DNA from: Scolanthus callimorphus
Taxonomy: Eukaryota > Cnidaria > Anthozoa > Actiniaria > Edwardsiidae
Direction of reading: 5' to 3'
DNA: 64,000 nucleotides
NCBI GenBank assembly: GCA_033964015.1
Contig: CM066925.1
Location: 8,726,204 to 8,790,203 of the forward strand
Shown here: one piece after another, positions 34,001 to 37,384 of the stretch
How positions within the stretch are numbered: position 1 is the stretch's first letter
Layout: every line of letters starts with the position of its first letter
Notes under the pieces: generated by a model
Told to the model about the DNA's origin: nothing
Seen by the model: only the letters and a program-made list of their open reading frames with translations
Database searches by the model: none
Program-made: the position numbers and the translations under genes

Positions 34001-34910
34001 CGCGCGCAAAGCACATTTTTCTTTCGCTACTGTTCCCTGCGAAGGGAATAATAATGAATCTTTTTGATGAAACGTGGTTGATTTCTGACTTGAGTGAACA
34101 GCCAGGATGTAGCTTTGGACAGTAACGAGATGAAACTGCATCAGATAAAAAAATTCTAAACCCTAGTATATGAGTTTTTTGATAACCTTTTTCATTTAGT
34201 ATAATCATTGGGAGCTCTGCTTTTAGGCAGTGCCTTAATCTATATATTATTTTTATTAATTGATTACTTGCAGCTTGTCGAGATAAGCATCGCAACTGTG
34301 CCCAGTGGGCCCTTCGCAGTATGTGTTCAAAGGGTGACCCCACCAAGTACCTGAACCTATGTCCGTTTACCTGCAACGTATGCCGTAAGTGTTTCTTTTG
34401 TTTGTTATCTTTTTTTCTTTTATTTCGTTTTTGCTTCCTTTGGCATCTTTCTTTCTTTCTTTTTCTTTTATTTCTCTTTTTCTATCCCTCCCTCCCTCTC
34501 ACTTTCTTTCTTACTTTCGTTTCTTTTTTGGTTTCTTTGGCATCTTTCTTTCTTTTTCTTTGGTTTCTCTTTTTCTATCCCTCCCTCTCACTTTCTTTCT
34601 TTCCAGTTTACATCAGTCTTTCCAGTTTACATCAGTCTATTTCATCTTTTACCTTTACTTATTTTGTCGACTGGCTAAATGGCTGACTGGTTGTTTGCTT
34701 GTTTGTTAGTTGGTTCACCTCCCCTGAAAACATCGGGTACTCTAAAATGTTTGTGTGTGATGCTTTTTAAACGCTCAACTACATTGTTTATTTGCAGGGT
34801 GCGCCGATAATAACCGTGATTGCAAGGCATGGGCTAAGATGGGAGAATGCCAGAAAAATCCCGTATTCATGCATCGGAACTGCAAAGCAAGTTGTGGAAA
34901 CTGCGCTTAA
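1068..34910 (+). CDS. Secreted astacin-family zinc metalloprotease with 2 TSP1, 1 MAM and 4 ShKT domains (5' exon missing)
   Basis: Sixteen exons join in frame: 1068-1127, 1699-1821, 4500-4718, 5430-5550, 8570-8682, 10525-10596, 12980-13201, 16416-16592, 17954-18139, 20337-20471, 23453-23718, 24960-25041, 29369-29476, 32402-32524, 34274-34384, 34798-34910. All have AG/GT borders, compatible phases and a TAA stop at 34908. They give 743 residues plus one base owed by an upstream exon. Order of parts: propeptide with an FQGD aspartate-switch motif; a likely KR|NAVQ maturation site; an astacin domain with HEFLHAIGFFHE zinc motif, SIMHY Met-turn and four cysteines; a degenerate and a canonical TSP1; a MAM domain; and four six-cysteine ShKT domains. 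Astacins cleave extracellular proteins; cnidarian relatives act in development, nematocyst content or venom. The architecture recalls Hydra HMP2 (astacin-MAM-ShKT) with added TSP1. A signal peptide is expected but its exon is not confidently seen. The substrate is unknown. Confidence 0.93.
1505..1618. mobile_element. Foldback MITE (GCAGAATATCGTCTGA family), copy 1
   Basis: Inverted arms TTGCAGAATATCGTCTGA and TCAGACGATATTCTGCGCAA flank a short GACTGC-TTCCCTCGTC core. A near-identical copy is at 36133-36250, where the terminal ACCATTATCCTGC is visible at both ends. Here the left end is truncated. Confidence 0.85.
1699..1821 (+). CDS. Protease exon: propeptide
   Basis: Acceptor TTGATTCAG, donor CGAAG|GTAACT, phase 1 to phase 1, 123 nt. 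The frame is charged and hydrophilic (DYESAHGRILAVNM, then KKRQQD and HVEEVNEG) with no cysteine, as expected of an astacin prosegment. Confidence 0.8.
2344..3108. repeat. 59-bp minisatellite, about 12 copies
   Basis: Unit CAGTTGCTCAGCTGTCAATC continues AAACAAAGCCTTTGTAACTT and about 19 more bases. The phase shifts by one base per 60-base line, which fixes the period at 59. Copies are nearly identical, so the expansion looks recent. The first copy is separated from the rest by about 48 bp. Confidence 0.95.
3236..3436. mobile_element. Foldback MITE (CCCATTTCAGATCACxTGG family), copy 1
   Basis: A 201-bp near-palindrome: AATAGACCTCCTCGGCTTGG at the left returns as its complement at the right. 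Inner arms are CCCATTTCAGATCACATGG and ATTCCCATGAGTATTCTCT. A related copy lies at 60488-60635. Confidence 0.88.
3678..4050. mobile_element. G-rich inverted-repeat element, copy 1
   Basis: GGGGCGGGGGTGCTCGTCG (about 3714) returns inverted as CGACGAGCACCCCCGCCCC (about 4025), with a G9 run outside the left arm. The inside repeats GGTACCTTTTAGGGGTAAAA-like phrases. Same family as 54241-54650; 61440-61915 is a looser relative. Confidence 0.8.
4382..4433. mobile_element. Short TACCCAGAGCT hairpin, relic of a MITE family
   Basis: TACCCAGAGCCTCCCCTGC and GCTCTGGGTACGAGT face each other. Longer members of the family are at 7910-8125, 20050-20228 and 31280-31500. Confidence 0.65.
4500..4718 (+). CDS. 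Protease exon: aspartate-switch motif and start of mature astacin domain
   Basis: Acceptor TTTTTTATCAG, donor CATGA|GTAAGT, phase 1-1. It encodes NEYFQGDIMM, the FxGD motif whose Asp occupies the zinc in the zymogen, then EEKR|NAVQGKTRLW and VIPYYLPSYM. The KR pair just before NAV is a plausible proprotein-convertase cleavage point, and RLW...VIPYYL matches the start of mature astacins. Confidence 0.93.
4905..5282. mobile_element. Foldback element in protease intron
   Basis: The left arm (ATACTACGGGATTCACCGAA, then CGCTCGGGCTCATGTTTTTG further in) returns inverted near 5176-5282 (GACAAAAACATGAGCCCGAG, then TTCGGTGAATTCCGTAGTA). It lies wholly within the intron before the exon at 5430. Confidence 0.75.
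5430..5550 (+). CDS. Protease exon: astacin domain, first conserved cysteine
   Basis: Acceptor CCTTCGTAG, donor ACGG|GTAAAC, phase 1 to 2. It encodes HIRKNLQLAIAEIQSKTCLR and then NYITIFNKNG. The helix followed by KTCLRIVPY is the region of the first astacin-domain cysteine. Confidence 0.93.
5787..5983. mobile_element. Foldback MITE, AAGGCCGATTTAGACTGTAC termini
   Basis: AAGGCCGATTTAGACTGTAC, GATTTTCGCCTACAACCATC and GCATGCGACA at the left are matched exactly by their complements ending at 5983. Nearly 60 bp of perfect terminal inverted repeat points to recent origin. Confidence 0.92.
7625..7790. repeat. Degenerate tandem repeat (GATTGTTTGCCACGTCGGGC-like)
   Basis: About five imperfect copies of a 30-40 bp phrase in which GATTGTTTGCC.CGTCGGGCGAT recurs. 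Reading frames across it on both strands are by-products of the repeat. Confidence 0.75.
7910..8125. mobile_element. MITE with CCCAGAGCTCCCCGGCTCGT ends, copy at 7.9 kb
   Basis: CCCAGAGCTCCCCGGCTCGT at the left is matched by GACGAGCCGGGGAGCTCTGG at the right. The inside carries GCATGCGCGAGAT, GCGCATGCTCCAA and CAGCCAATCAGCGA, shared with 20050-20228 and 31280-31500. Confidence 0.85.
8456..8560. repeat. TTA / TTATTG microsatellite abutting a splice acceptor
   Basis: An ATT-type run followed by (TTATTG)n, ending nine bases before the exon at 8570. The T-rich array supplies the polypyrimidine region of this acceptor. Confidence 0.92.
8570..8682 (+). CDS. Protease exon: zinc-binding HExxH
   Basis: Acceptor CCAACACAG, donor ATTG|GTAAGG, phase 2 to 1. 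It encodes GCASKVGR, the two middle conserved cysteines (GCAS and GPGCVF), and the active-site helix ILHEFLHAI. The intron falls just before the conserved Gly of HExxHxxGxxH. A TTA/TTG microsatellite ends only about 9 bases upstream of the exon. Confidence 0.95.
9131..9336. mobile_element. MITE with AAGGCCGCCACACA termini
   Basis: AAGGCCGCCACACACGGGCC at the left and TGTGTGGCGGCCTT at the right form the terminal inverted repeat of a 206-bp element. A second inner CACCACACACGAGCCGATCA mirrors the left end. Confidence 0.85.
9525..10205 (-). mobile_element. tRNA-derived SINE (minus strand) with 100-bp tandem tail
   Basis: Read on the minus strand, the head GGAAGCATGGTTGGCTCAGT continues to GGATCGATTCCCGGCTGGGA, with tRNA-like A-box (TGGCTCAGTGTTAAGGC) and B-box (GGATCGATTCC). 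The shared body contains GAGACAATAAACCGAGGTCC. The distal part ends in a CTTT-type tract. Other members are at 36669-37105 (+), 44600-44987 (-) and 50540-50705 (-, truncated). This copy carries a three-fold 100-bp duplication near its 3' part. Confidence 0.8.
9601..9899. repeat. 100-bp tandem repeat, 3 copies, inside a SINE
   Basis: TAGACAAGGAGAGGTTGGAG recurs at 9601, 9701 and (one mismatch) 9801, fixing the period at exactly 100 bp. The related SINE at 44.6 kb has one copy, so the expansion arose in this copy. Confidence 0.93.
10525..10596 (+). CDS. Protease exon: third zinc histidine
   Basis: Acceptor TTTTTCTTTAG, donor AAAG|GTAAGT, phase 1-1, 72 nt. It continues the zinc signature as GFFHEQARTDRDKYVSI, giving the third His ligand and the following Glu typical of astacins. 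Confidence 0.95.
10805..11050. mobile_element. MITE, AGAGCGGATTTCACATGA family, copy 1
   Basis: Left end AGAGCGGATTTCACATGACC, right end GATCATCTGAAATCTGCTCT. Inside are ATTGGCTGCTTATTTCTATC and CCAATCAAATTGCGAACTAA. Close copies: 11392-11624, 41712-41946 and a 3'-truncated one at 48029-48240. Confidence 0.9.
11188..11311. mobile_element. MITE, AAGGCCCATCACCAACC family, nested copy
   Basis: AAGGCCCATCACCAACCCGG at the left and GGAGATGGGCCTT at the right bound a 124-bp element. The middle CGGATGCTCTGATTGGCTAA appears on the other strand in the 25075-25199 copy. Confidence 0.85.
11392..11624. mobile_element. MITE, AGAGCGGATTTCACATGA family, nested copy 2
   Basis: Complete copy: left AGAGCGGATTTCACATGACC, right GTCATGTGAAATCCGCTCT. 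Nearly identical to 41712-41946, so this subfamily was probably mobile recently. Confidence 0.92.
11733..11986. mobile_element. MITE with TTAAAGGGAGGCTGTCACG termini
   Basis: TTAAAGGGAGGCTGTCACG and CGTGACAGCCTCCCTTTAA form perfect 19-bp terminal inverted repeats around about 216 bp of unique sequence. It abuts the composite MITE just upstream. Confidence 0.9.
12980..13201 (+). CDS. Protease exon: Met-turn and end of astacin domain
   Basis: Acceptor CCTTTTGCAG, donor TCAAA|GTAGGT, phase 1-1. It encodes GFEDQFDKY, then YDYDSIMHYG (the Met-turn with its zinc-proximal Tyr), and ends EEINKLYDC with the fourth conserved cysteine. The following intron becomes a 2.7-kb tandem array within about ten bases of the donor. 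Confidence 0.95.
13210..15955. repeat. 2.7-kb CAA/CAG/GGTAAC higher-order tandem array
   Basis: Trinucleotide-periodic array of CAA, CAG and ACG triplets arranged in larger recurring blocks, such as CACGACAGCAGCAACGGTAA and CAGCAGCCACGGTAACAATA. GGTAAC occurs dozens of times. It begins about ten bases after the donor of the exon ending at 13201. The minus strand lacks stops in all three frames for over 2.4 kb because no TTA, CTA or TCA occurs on the plus strand. Those frames are composition artefacts, not genes. Confidence 0.97.
16416..16592 (+). CDS. Protease exon: divergent TSP1 domain
   Basis: Acceptor TCAATTTCAG, donor AAAG|GTAAAA, phase 1-1. It encodes FGWTRWSEYTPC followed by RERYC, QCGDG and RQKC. 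The WxxWxxW ladder is present with the third Trp replaced by Tyr. The CSVTC cluster is missing and only four cysteines remain, so this is a degenerate thrombospondin type 1 repeat. A miniature transposon begins at about +5 of the intron. Confidence 0.85.
16597..16975. mobile_element. Foldback MITE inserted at the 5' splice site of the first TSP1 exon
   Basis: AATGGGGAGTTTGCAGGAGT, then TGCGTGACATTTT at the left; AAAATGTCACGCAACACCTG, then CAAACTCCCCATT at the right. The left terminus starts at intron position +5 (GTAA|AATGGGG), so the element supplies the rest of the donor region. Its centre has the palindrome GGTGGGCAACAGTTGCCCAC. Confidence 0.88.
17513..17703. mobile_element. Foldback MITE (AACGGTGTTTACATCTTG family)
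   Basis: TAACGGTGTTTACATCTTGT continues CACCCAATTCAGATCATGTG at the left and returns inverted at the right, ending CAAGATGTAAACACCGTTAG. A single arm of the same family is at 47453-47525 inside TTC38. Confidence 0.9.
17713..17893. mobile_element. MITE, AGAGCAGATTTCGTATGACTG family, copy 1
   Basis: AGAGCAGATTTCGTATGACT and AGTCATGCGAAATCTGCTCT are the termini. The inside is rich in CGGTACGG / CACGGTCGCGG. A second copy is at 28893-29068. Ends resemble the AGAGCGGATTTC family, perhaps the same transposase. Confidence 0.9.
17954..18139 (+). CDS. Protease exon: canonical TSP1 domain
   Basis: Acceptor TTCTCTTTTAG, donor CGGA|GTAAGT, phase 1-1. It encodes WGKWSKWTPCSVTC, then RTRSC, KKC, ADLC and SRC: full WxxWxxW, CSVTC and six cysteines. 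TSP1 modules bind glycosaminoglycans and matrix proteins and may localise the protease. Confidence 0.93.
18948..19587. mobile_element. TIR element (TAGATCCTTCATATATG) carrying a 22-bp satellite
   Basis: TAGATCCTTCATATATG at the left and CATATATGAAGGATCTA at the right. The last 40 bp (GGGCACTATAGTGTACCATA onward) match the compact 115-bp copy at 63826-63940. Inside are the 22-bp array and a foldback (19199-19321, TGTTTTTTCATGTAATAC arms). Confidence 0.85.
18962..19197. repeat. 22-bp tandem repeat (GCTTCACTAATTAGTATTCGAT)n
   Basis: About eleven copies of a 22-bp unit containing the palindrome CTAATTAG, starting immediately inside the left TIR. Confidence 0.95.
19825..20045. repeat. Dispersed repeat shared with 58510-58700
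   Basis: GTCGATTTGCCGACGTTGCA, CCTTATTTGGAAGGTCTGTA and GTCGAGATTTGAACACCACA occur in the same order and strand at about 58515-58700 and 59187-59210. The family is unknown. Confidence 0.8.
20050..20228. mobile_element. MITE of the CCCAGAGCTCC family, diverged copy
   Basis: GGAGGAGGCTCTGCGAGATT and GGGAGGTCTGGGTACGAGAA bound the body, with GCGCATGCACCAA and CAGCCAATCAGCGA inside. It is more diverged than the 7.9-kb and 31.3-kb copies. Confidence 0.75.
20337..20471 (+). CDS. Protease exon: MAM domain, first part
   Basis: Acceptor TAATTTTTAG, donor AAAG|GTGAGA, phase 1-1. It encodes WSDADFEKSTGMW and later GPMADHTTGKG. This matches the MAM opening 'C.FE...LC.W', but the first two MAM cysteines are both absent. 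A 28-bp minisatellite starts about 15 bases past the donor. Confidence 0.88.
20485..21058. repeat. Minisatellite TGCGTTCACACTCGTCACTCGTTTATAG (about 28 bp) with higher-order units
   Basis: Many copies of a 28-bp phrase, interrupted regularly by a longer insert (CAGCACATACTAGGAGATAC, then CCATGGACCAGTCGCAAGGG). It starts about 15 bases after the MAM exon donor at 20471. Confidence 0.93.
21108..23430. repeat. 55-bp minisatellite, about 42 copies
   Basis: Unit GGCTCCTGTTGATGGGCTCC continues CTGTGCATATGACTAGACCT and AGTGGAGTAGATGGA; spacing of the shared phrase gives a 55-bp period. Variants alternate (GCATATGAC, GCATATTGAT, ACATATGGCT), so blocks of two to four units look duplicated together. 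The array ends about 25 bases before the exon at 23453. Confidence 0.97.
23453..23718 (+). CDS. Protease exon: MAM domain, core
   Basis: Acceptor TTTCTTGGCAG, donor TCAG|GTTAGT, phase 1 to 0. It encodes GYYMYIESS, ILQSKWL, GQCLKFYYTMYG and SLKVFLRQ, the hallmark MAM strands with the third conserved cysteine. The upstream intron is almost all minisatellite; the last 55-bp unit ends roughly 25 bases before the exon. Confidence 0.93.
23737..24124. mobile_element. Probable MITE, AAGGC...TTTACACTAGCGATTTTTG termini
   Basis: AAGGCCGGTTTACACTAGCG at the left and CTGTAAGTGTAACGAGCCTT at the right are imperfect inverted repeats. CGCGACAAAAATCGC-type phrases lie inside. Begins about 20 bases after the donor at 23718. 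Confidence 0.6.
24313..24563. mobile_element. MITE, diverged AGAGTGGAT/ATCTGCGCTCT element
   Basis: ATAGAGTGGATCCTAGATGA and GCCATTTGAAATCTGCGCTC are opposing ends. The inside has CAGCCAATCAAATTGCGAAC and CTCCTGATTGGTT motifs like those of the AGAGCGGATTTC family. Confidence 0.65.
24614..24867 (+). mobile_element. tRNA-derived SINE with perfect 13-bp target-site duplication
   Basis: The flanks AGGTATTCTAGAT occur at 24601-24613 and 24868-24880. The head has a tRNA-like A-box region (GTGGCGCAGTGTGTTAGTGC) and B-box (GAGTTCGAACCCCGG), so Pol III transcription is possible. The perfect duplication marks a fairly recent insertion. Confidence 0.88.
24960..25041 (+). CDS. Protease exon: MAM domain, end
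   Basis: Acceptor CGTCCACCAG, donor TGCG|GTAGGT, phase 0 to 1. It encodes LEIVGTVGG, YSDIAIDDVYIDDGFC, the conserved MAM C-terminal strand and last cysteine. Confidence 0.93.
25075..25199. mobile_element. MITE, AAGGCCCATCACCAACC family, copy 2
   Basis: AAGGCATATCACCAACCGAG at the left and CCGGTTGGTGATGGGCCTTT at the right, with TTAGCCAATCAGAGCACCCG inside. Starts about 35 bases after the donor at 25041. Confidence 0.88.
25200..25952. other. Intronic stretch, nothing recognised
   Basis: AT-rich sequence with a short CATCATCTCAGCTTCATCAT repeat near 25785-25820. No exon, RNA gene or clear element. Confidence 0.5.
25953..26224. mobile_element. Foldback element, GCGAATTCTCGCTAACGATT arms
   Basis: Arms of about 110 bp: GGCTTCCGCCAATCAAACGC, AGTCTTTTCGTCGTTACTCT and TGTGCTTTTTGATTGGCCAG return inverted at 26104-26224. 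Imperfect, so older than the perfect foldbacks. Confidence 0.85.
26405..26850. mobile_element. Foldback element with repeated TTGTCGCGCAACATT
   Basis: AAATACGAGGCATAAAATCC at the left faces GGGATTTTCTGCCTCGTATT at the right. CAACTTGTCGCGCAACATT and its complement recur at least six times inside, with ATGAAAAACGAGCAACA phrases. Confidence 0.82.
26861..28796. mobile_element. 1.9-kb non-autonomous TIR element with poly-G/poly-C ends
   Basis: The left end GGGACGTGTCATTATTTACC is followed by G8 and AGGGCTCC. The right end is GGAGCCCTC, then C16, then GCTAAATAATGACACGTCCC. TTA flanks both sides, suggesting a TTA or TA target duplication (a Harbinger-like 3-bp duplication is one option). Inside are repeated GACCCTCCCC phrases near each end, several GCGCGAAGCGCGCC motifs, and two diverged 450-500 bp blocks (about 27180-27590 and 28110-28600) sharing ATTCATGTGCGTGAAGCGC. 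No transposase frame is visible. Confidence 0.85.
28893..29068. mobile_element. MITE, AGAGCAGATTTCGTATGACTG family, copy 2
   Basis: TTAGAGCAGATTTCGTATGA and CACAGTCAAACGAAATCTGC termini, with CGGTACGGTCACGGTCGCGG inside, closely matching 17713-17893. Confidence 0.9.
29369..29476 (+). CDS. Protease exon: ShKT domain 1
   Basis: Acceptor TGTATTAG, donor TGCA|GTAAGT, symmetric phase 1-1. It encodes CQDKYQSCARWA, DEC, ASNC, RSC and YTC: six cysteines with ShKT spacing. ShKT modules are small disulfide folds found in cnidarian toxins, and very often as non-toxic C-terminal modules of astacins. Confidence 0.92.
29548..30762. mobile_element. 1.2-kb TIR element (TGACTCATGCGAAAGTCAGA) with nested palindromic MITE
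   Basis: About 100 bp at the left (GACTCATGCGAAAGTCAGAG, then TTTCGCGAAAATATATTTTC, then a 'CGCTATGAACTTC' stretch) returns inverted at 30655-30762. A second palindromic element, 30072-30417, is nested inside. Confidence 0.85.
30072..30417. mobile_element. Palindromic MITE, AAGAGTGGATTA / CAGTCAGAAAAGTGTCTATT family
   Basis: AGAGTGGATTAACAAGAG and CAGTCAGAAAAGTGTCTATT at the left, with complements at the right. A related copy, mostly the right half, is at 56500-56765. Confidence 0.82.
30765..32005. mobile_element. Nested cluster: GGCCGGCACAGACTAG element containing two inverted GAGCGGAAATGACC MITEs
   Basis: Outer ends carry CCGGCACAGAC and CTAGTCTGTGCCGGCC. Two arms of about 385-400 bp (30795-31185 and 31505-31905) are inverted copies of one MITE; the free copy at 61017-61400 shows its own termini, GACAGAGCGGAAATGACC. 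A CCCAGAGCTCC MITE sits between the arms at 31280-31500. Confidence 0.8.
31280..31500. mobile_element. MITE with CCCAGAGCTCCCTGGCTCGT ends
   Basis: CCCAGAGCTCCCTGGCTCGT at the left; the right end is shortened (CCCCTGCGAGCAGACGGGTA). About 90 percent alike to 7910-8125 by eye. Confidence 0.82.
32402..32524 (+). CDS. Protease exon: ShKT domain 2
   Basis: Acceptor TGACCCGACAG, donor CAAG|GTATGC, phase 1-1. It encodes WCGDFTVECKKWAKSGEC, then WMKSYC and ASCGVC, with all six cysteines. Confidence 0.93.
32560..32720. mobile_element. MITE, ACAGGGAATTTCTGCAGAA family, copy 1
   Basis: ACACAGGGAATTTCTGCAGA, then CATGGGAAAAGCTGAATTTC with opposing GAAATTCAGCTTTTCCCATG. Copies at 45090-45275 and 63465-63605. 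Starts about 35 bases after the donor of ShKT exon 2. Confidence 0.88.
32800..33475 (+). repeat. Dispersed repeat of about 700 bp, paired with an inverted copy at 55430-56150
   Basis: Shared phrases include ATAACACAGTAATG, AAGGTTTTGGCGCGTTGCAC, GAAGCCCCGGCGCGCCATTT and TAGGATACATTTTATTCGAA. One copy lies in the last part of the protease gene, the other inside TTC38 in opposite orientation. TCTAATTCAAGCGT..TCGTAAGCGAGA occurs twice about 420 bp apart within this copy. Confidence 0.85.
33633..33925. mobile_element. Foldback MITE, TTCCGCCAGTCAAATCT family, copy 1
   Basis: TAAAATCGTTGCATCGCGAC through GTTTTCAAAACATCGATTTT, CTGTTCCGCCAGTCAAATCT and AGCCAATCAGATTCTTGCC return inverted. Arms are about 120 bp. 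A related foldback is at 53410-53600. Confidence 0.9.
34203..34248. repeat. Palindromic relic TTTAGGCAGTGCCT
   Basis: GGAGCTCTGCTTTTAGGCAG TGCCTTAATCTATATA, also found at about 8697-8731 (other strand) and 12659-12697. Probably the conserved end of a MITE. Lies about 25 bases before the ShKT exon 3 acceptor. Confidence 0.6.
34274..34384 (+). CDS. Protease exon: ShKT domain 3
   Basis: Acceptor TTACTTGCAG, donor TGCC|GTAAGT, phase 1-1. It encodes ACRDKHRNCAQWALRSMC, then KYLNLC and FTCNVC, with six cysteines. The third-to-fourth cysteine loop is longer than in the other three modules and carries a Lys-Tyr pair. Confidence 0.92.
34386..34640. repeat. CTTT-rich polypyrimidine tract with internal duplication
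   Basis: Long C/T tract after the donor at 34384, containing two copies of a phrase ending TTTTTCTATCCCTCCCTC and CACTTTCTTTC. Confidence 0.85.
34798..34910 (+). CDS. Protease exon: ShKT domain 4 and stop
   Basis: Acceptor GTTTATTTGCAG, stop TAA at 34908-34910. It encodes RCADNNRDCKAWAKMGEC, then MHRNC and ASCGNCA, with six cysteines. The protein ends one residue after the last cysteine, as in many ShKT-tailed astacins. Confidence 0.93.
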
Positions 34911-35060
34911 GCAAGGATGATAAAAACTAGAGCAGTAAAAGGAAGTTAAAGAGCCTATGTCAGCCGCTATTTTGACAGCATAGCAACATACCAAGTCGGA
35001 AAAAGCACCCATTTCAATCGGCTGATTGAGAGAATAAAGAGCAATGTTCTCGATTGAATT
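34911..35060 (+). promoter_or_regulatory. Protease 3' UTR with candidate polyadenylation signal AATAAA
   Basis: AATAAA at 35033-35038, about 125 bases after the stop, is the first such hexamer. It lies in a dispersed repeat (AAAGAGCCTATGTCAGCCGC onward) whose other copy at 7050-7150 reads AATATA at the same place. No transcript evidence is available. Confidence 0.5.
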
Positions 35061-35338
35061 TGGTAAATCAAATATAAAACTTTGTTTTCAGATGTTGATT
35101 TAGAGATTTCTACACGTAATTCGCCTTCTAATATCGAACGAAAACAACTACAAATGAGTGGTTGACACGGGCTCCTCAAGATGTTATCTCCAAAGCGACA
35201 GTAGTGCTATAACCGATCTCTGAAAGATATTCAAATATCGTTGCGAATGCCAATGATATATTATGACCCATGTGGCCTCGTAGACCAAAATGATTATGTT
35301 TGTTGTTAAAGGGCTTGAATGAGCCGCCATTGGCTGAT

Positions 35339-35632
35339 TGCATTTTTAAACCGAACTGGGGGGTTATGGAACATGCCTGGAAAACCCCCGCTCTCCTGGA
35401 ATTTCCATACTAAAAATCACCCCCCTCCCTTGGAATTTCCACACCTGAAAATTACCCACCTCCCCTGGAATTTTCTTCAATAATTCCCGAGAACAATACG
35501 ATTTTGTAAAAAAAATTGCAAATGCACCCCCTCCCCCTGGAATTTCCATCATCAAAAAGACACCTCCCCTGGAAAAAAATTCCACATATATCCTCAACAC
35601 CCGCCCGGTTCGGTTTAAAAATTTCATTAGCT
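35339..35632. mobile_element. C-rich inverted-repeat element with iterated CCCCTGGAATTTCC
   Basis: TTTTTAAACCGAACTGGGGG at the left and GCCCGGTTCGGTTTAAAAA at the right. Inside, C(C/T)CCTGGAATTTYC recurs about seven times at uneven spacing. Similar in style to the G-rich elements at 3.7, 26.9, 54.2 and 61.4 kb. Confidence 0.78.
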
Positions 35633-35671
35633 TGCGCAAGCCGACACTACTGATGACAAATACTGATGATT

Positions 35672-36134
35672 ATTATTCAGCACATCGATGCACTGCCCAA
35701 ATATGGTCATTGGAACGCCAATAGCTGTCTTCTGTACATGACAGCTATCCTGCGATATCCGTCTCTGAGGAACATATCAAGATAGTAGTGTCGCCTTTCT
35801 AGAGATTGACCGGGCTTCCTGTGGTATCTTGTCTACCTTGTTGCCAGGCTCTTGACCGTGAACAACGCAGTGGAGAATGAACATAGCATGTTTCCTCGAG
35901 TATAGTTGAGTTTTGGTCGAGTTTTAAGCTTTCTAAGCCAATAGAAATAGTGAAAAACTTACTGGGATTCCAAATATGGTATGCAGATATTTCCTTATAA
36001 GGAAGTTGGAGAATGTCGACACTTTTTCAAGGGAACTATCTTGATATGAATATGACGTTTTGAGCTCGTAAATAATACACAAAAGTCATATTTTTCGGGG
36101 TTTTTTGTGCTAACGATGTGCTGAATAATAAAAC
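35672..36134. mobile_element. TIR element, TTATTATTCAGCACATCG
   Basis: TTATTATTCAGCACATCGATG at the left and CGATGTGCTGAATAATAA at the right bound about 460 bp with no coding frame. Internal ATCAAGATAGTAGTG and CTATCTTGATATG also face each other. Confidence 0.78.
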
Positions 36135-36250
36135 CATTATCCTGCTCGATTTTGCAGAATATCGTCTGATTTTAGCCAACTCGGGACTTCGTCCCTCGTC
36201 GGCTAAGTATCTGACGATATTCTGCGCAATCTCGCAGGATAATGGTTAAG
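36133..36250. mobile_element. Foldback MITE (GCAGAATATCGTCTGA family), copy 2, complete
   Basis: ACCATTATCCTGCTCGATTT and GCAATCTCGCAGGATAATGG are intact ends. Core GCCAACTCGGGACTTCGTCC as in 1505-1618. It abuts the preceding TIR element. Confidence 0.9.
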
Positions 36251-36668
36251 TATTTTGACCAAGGTCCGGACAAATGCGACCTGTTTTAAATGGATAATAA
36301 TTTACTTTCATAGCAATGAAAACACATAATAATGAGGAATTGAAATAAGATGAACAAGGATGCAACTGACCACGTAATTCTTTTGACCAGATCTGGGTTA
36401 AAATACGTCATCAGTATGGAATGTTTTACTTCACTACGCAAACGCCTCTATGCGAGTATCTTTAGGAGAGCGCTAAAAGTGATGTCGACTTTTGCAGGCC
36501 GCCACATTATCAGTCTAGTAAAATACGGACTTAAAGAAAGCATTCTGTTTCATCGTCTGATTTTGAGAAAACAGTATATTTTTTTGGATTGAAGTAAGTA
36601 AATAAAGTAGTAAACTTTGTTTTTAGATAGTAACCAAGACTTCTACAATAATTGCAGTCAATACCTGG

Positions 36669-37105
36669 GGAAGCATGGTTGGCTCAGCTGGGACTCCCAC
36701 CGCTTTGGTCCAGGATCGATTGCCGGCTCGTGATAGAGGAAATGCTCTTTCTGTTCGAGACGTGATTGAGAGAAGTTCATATTGTTGGTAGAACTTAGTT
36801 CTACCGTGTTTTCTTTAGTCTTTCTGATGAGACAATAAACCGAGGTCCCGTCTGCCTTCCTTTCTACCCCTCTTCAAGGTGGACGCTAAAGAACCCATTG
36901 CACTCTTCGTAAGAGTAGGGCATTGCCTCCCGGTGTAGTGGCCTAGCTCTTGGAGGCATATATACTGTAAAACAGCGCTCGTTGAGTCCTTCTCTCCTAT
37001 ACTGGCGGCCGTGTACGTTCGACCGCTTTCAGTTCCCTCACGATTAGTAGAAGACCCTTTCTTTCATTCTCTCTCACTATCTTTCTTTCTTTCCTTTCAT
37101 TACCT
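36669..37105 (+). mobile_element. tRNA-derived SINE, plus strand
   Basis: The head GGAAGCATGGTTGGCTCAGC has a partly deleted A-box region, then a B-box-like GGATCGATTGCC. The body has GAGACAATAAACCGAGGTCC and GGAGGCATATATACTGTAAA, and the end is a CTTTCTTTC tract. It is the most complete single-copy member of the family. Confidence 0.8.
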
Positions 37106-37384
37106 TTGTTGAATTCCCGTGTGATCTGTCAAAGTTCATTCAAGCGAAGCAAACCTCAAAAAGAGAAAACATTCGCATTGGTCGAAGAAGCTAAATATTT
37201 CTCTACTGACATGGAGCTGTAACGAACTGTAAAACCTCTTTAAACTTCATTCAGAAGTTTCACTTATATGTTTCTGACTTCATTACCATCCGGATTGAGT
37301 GGAAATTGAAATGATGAGTAACTACAAGGAAACACTGGGGAAATTTTCAGAGAATTTCTCTTCTACGAGTGGTCGTTTTTCTTG

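Noticed and set aside
34321..34709. Plus-strand frames rich in Phe, Leu and Ser after ShKT exon 3
   Set aside because: They are translations of the polypyrimidine tract beyond the splice donor.
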